64,000 nucleotides of DNA from Adiantum capillus-veneris (Eukaryota; Streptophyta; Polypodiopsida; Polypodiales; Pteridaceae). Under the pieces are notes generated by a model. That model did no database searches and was not told where the DNA came from. It saw only the letters and a list, made by a program, of their open reading frames with translations. Location of the stretch: NCBI GenBank assembly GCA_014529385.2, contig CM043963.1:66818895-66882894 (forward strand), given 5' to 3'. The translations under genes and the position numbers were made by a program. Numbering within the stretch: the first letter of the stretch is position 1; each line of letters begins with the position of its first letter. Below are positions 63,602-64,000 of the stretch, piece by piece.

Positions 63602-64000
63602 TGTCTCCTTAGTAAATTAATGCGTACCCAATTTTCTTTGGATTCCTGAGCATAGGATATGGATAAGCTACTTTGATCATCTCATCACTTCCTTCTGGTA
63701 GAGGTGTAGCCACTGGTCTCACTTTCTTTGCAACGGTCTTGTACTTTGTCTCTACCTATGCTTCAACTGCTTTACTTGAATTATCCTCAGTATGCATAAG
63801 TGCTTCATATATAAACAACTCTTTATATGTATCCATTGAATGGACCTTAACCACTCCAGTTTTGGTTTGTAACCTGTATTGCTTGATCTTCTCAAGCTCT
63901 GACATAGTATCTACATAAGATACCTCTTCAAAGATCCCTGAAATCACATCATCTGATTCAAGCACATCACATCCCTACAATTCACTTTGGATACTTGAAA
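63602..64000 (-). pseudogene. Element F pol upstream of RT (partial)
   Basis: Acidic region LESDDVISGIFEEVSYVDTMSELEKIKQYRLQTKTG, expected between protease and RT. Continues off the window, so protease and gag are not seen. Confidence 0.6.

Larger units (their letters stand above)
58829..64000 (-). mobile_element. Element F: Ty3/gypsy element, minus strand, right end outside window
   Basis: Inserted into element C; GGATT at 58824-58828 is the likely duplication copy. From left: LTR, 3' UTR, integrase, H2C2, an inserted 0.76-kb piece, RNase H, RT and the region before RT, running off the right edge. Its RT has the unusual IGDLYSGYDQF and SIDDLPIKGC motifs, distinct from A, B, C and D, so it is a fourth gypsy lineage. 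Confidence 0.85.

Overview
The window is a retrotransposon graveyard from a land-plant nuclear genome. Nothing looks like an ordinary host gene, and I saw no rRNA, tRNA or bacterial features. The plant assignment rests on Ty3/gypsy elements with a chromodomain integrase, a Tat-type element with a second RNase H, Ty1/copia elements with tRNA-iMet primer sites, and a TTTGGCGCC-type primer site used by Tat/Athila-like elements. Retroelement density suggests a large genome. I cannot name the species.

Left block (1-31065). A Ty1/copia element (copia 1, + strand, 7486-9227 and 28262-29507) was split twice. A Ty3/gypsy chromovirus (element A, - strand, about 1-7485; its 3' LTR runs off the left edge) inserted into its protease region. 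A 19-kb Ty3/gypsy element (element B, + strand, 9228-28261, 5-bp duplication ACTAC) inserted into its reverse transcriptase. The copia pol is followed by a 3' UTR, polypurine tract and LTR clearly related to those of element A, so these two classes may share a 3' end.

Element B is the most remarkable object. Its order is: LTR, leader with four copies of a 24-bp palindrome, a 991-aa gag, pol, an internal copy of the polypurine tract, a spacer with five more palindromes, an intact 1091-aa accessory ORF with a long coiled coil, polypurine tract, LTR. Pol runs protease, RT, RNase H, two successive H2C2 zinc modules, integrase, then a second aspartic protease and W-x-P-K repeats. Gag and the accessory ORF are uninterrupted, while pol carries six frameshifts.

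Middle block (31066-40879). This is non-coding debris: a related element E on the - strand, whose leader has palindromes of different sequence at the same distance from the primer site; a possible LTR plus gag start; and a 3.7-kb element with inverted repeats of about 340 bp and no transposase.

Right block (40880-64000). A decayed relative of B (element C, + strand) was interrupted by a Tat-clade element D (- strand, second RNase H, internal deletion). Element D was itself hit by a copia element (copia 2, 44004-51491, 192-bp LTRs, duplication ACGTG). C was interrupted again at 58828 by a fourth gypsy type, element F (- strand), which runs off the right edge. Insertion order: C, then D and F, then copia 2 into D; separately, copia 1, then A and B.
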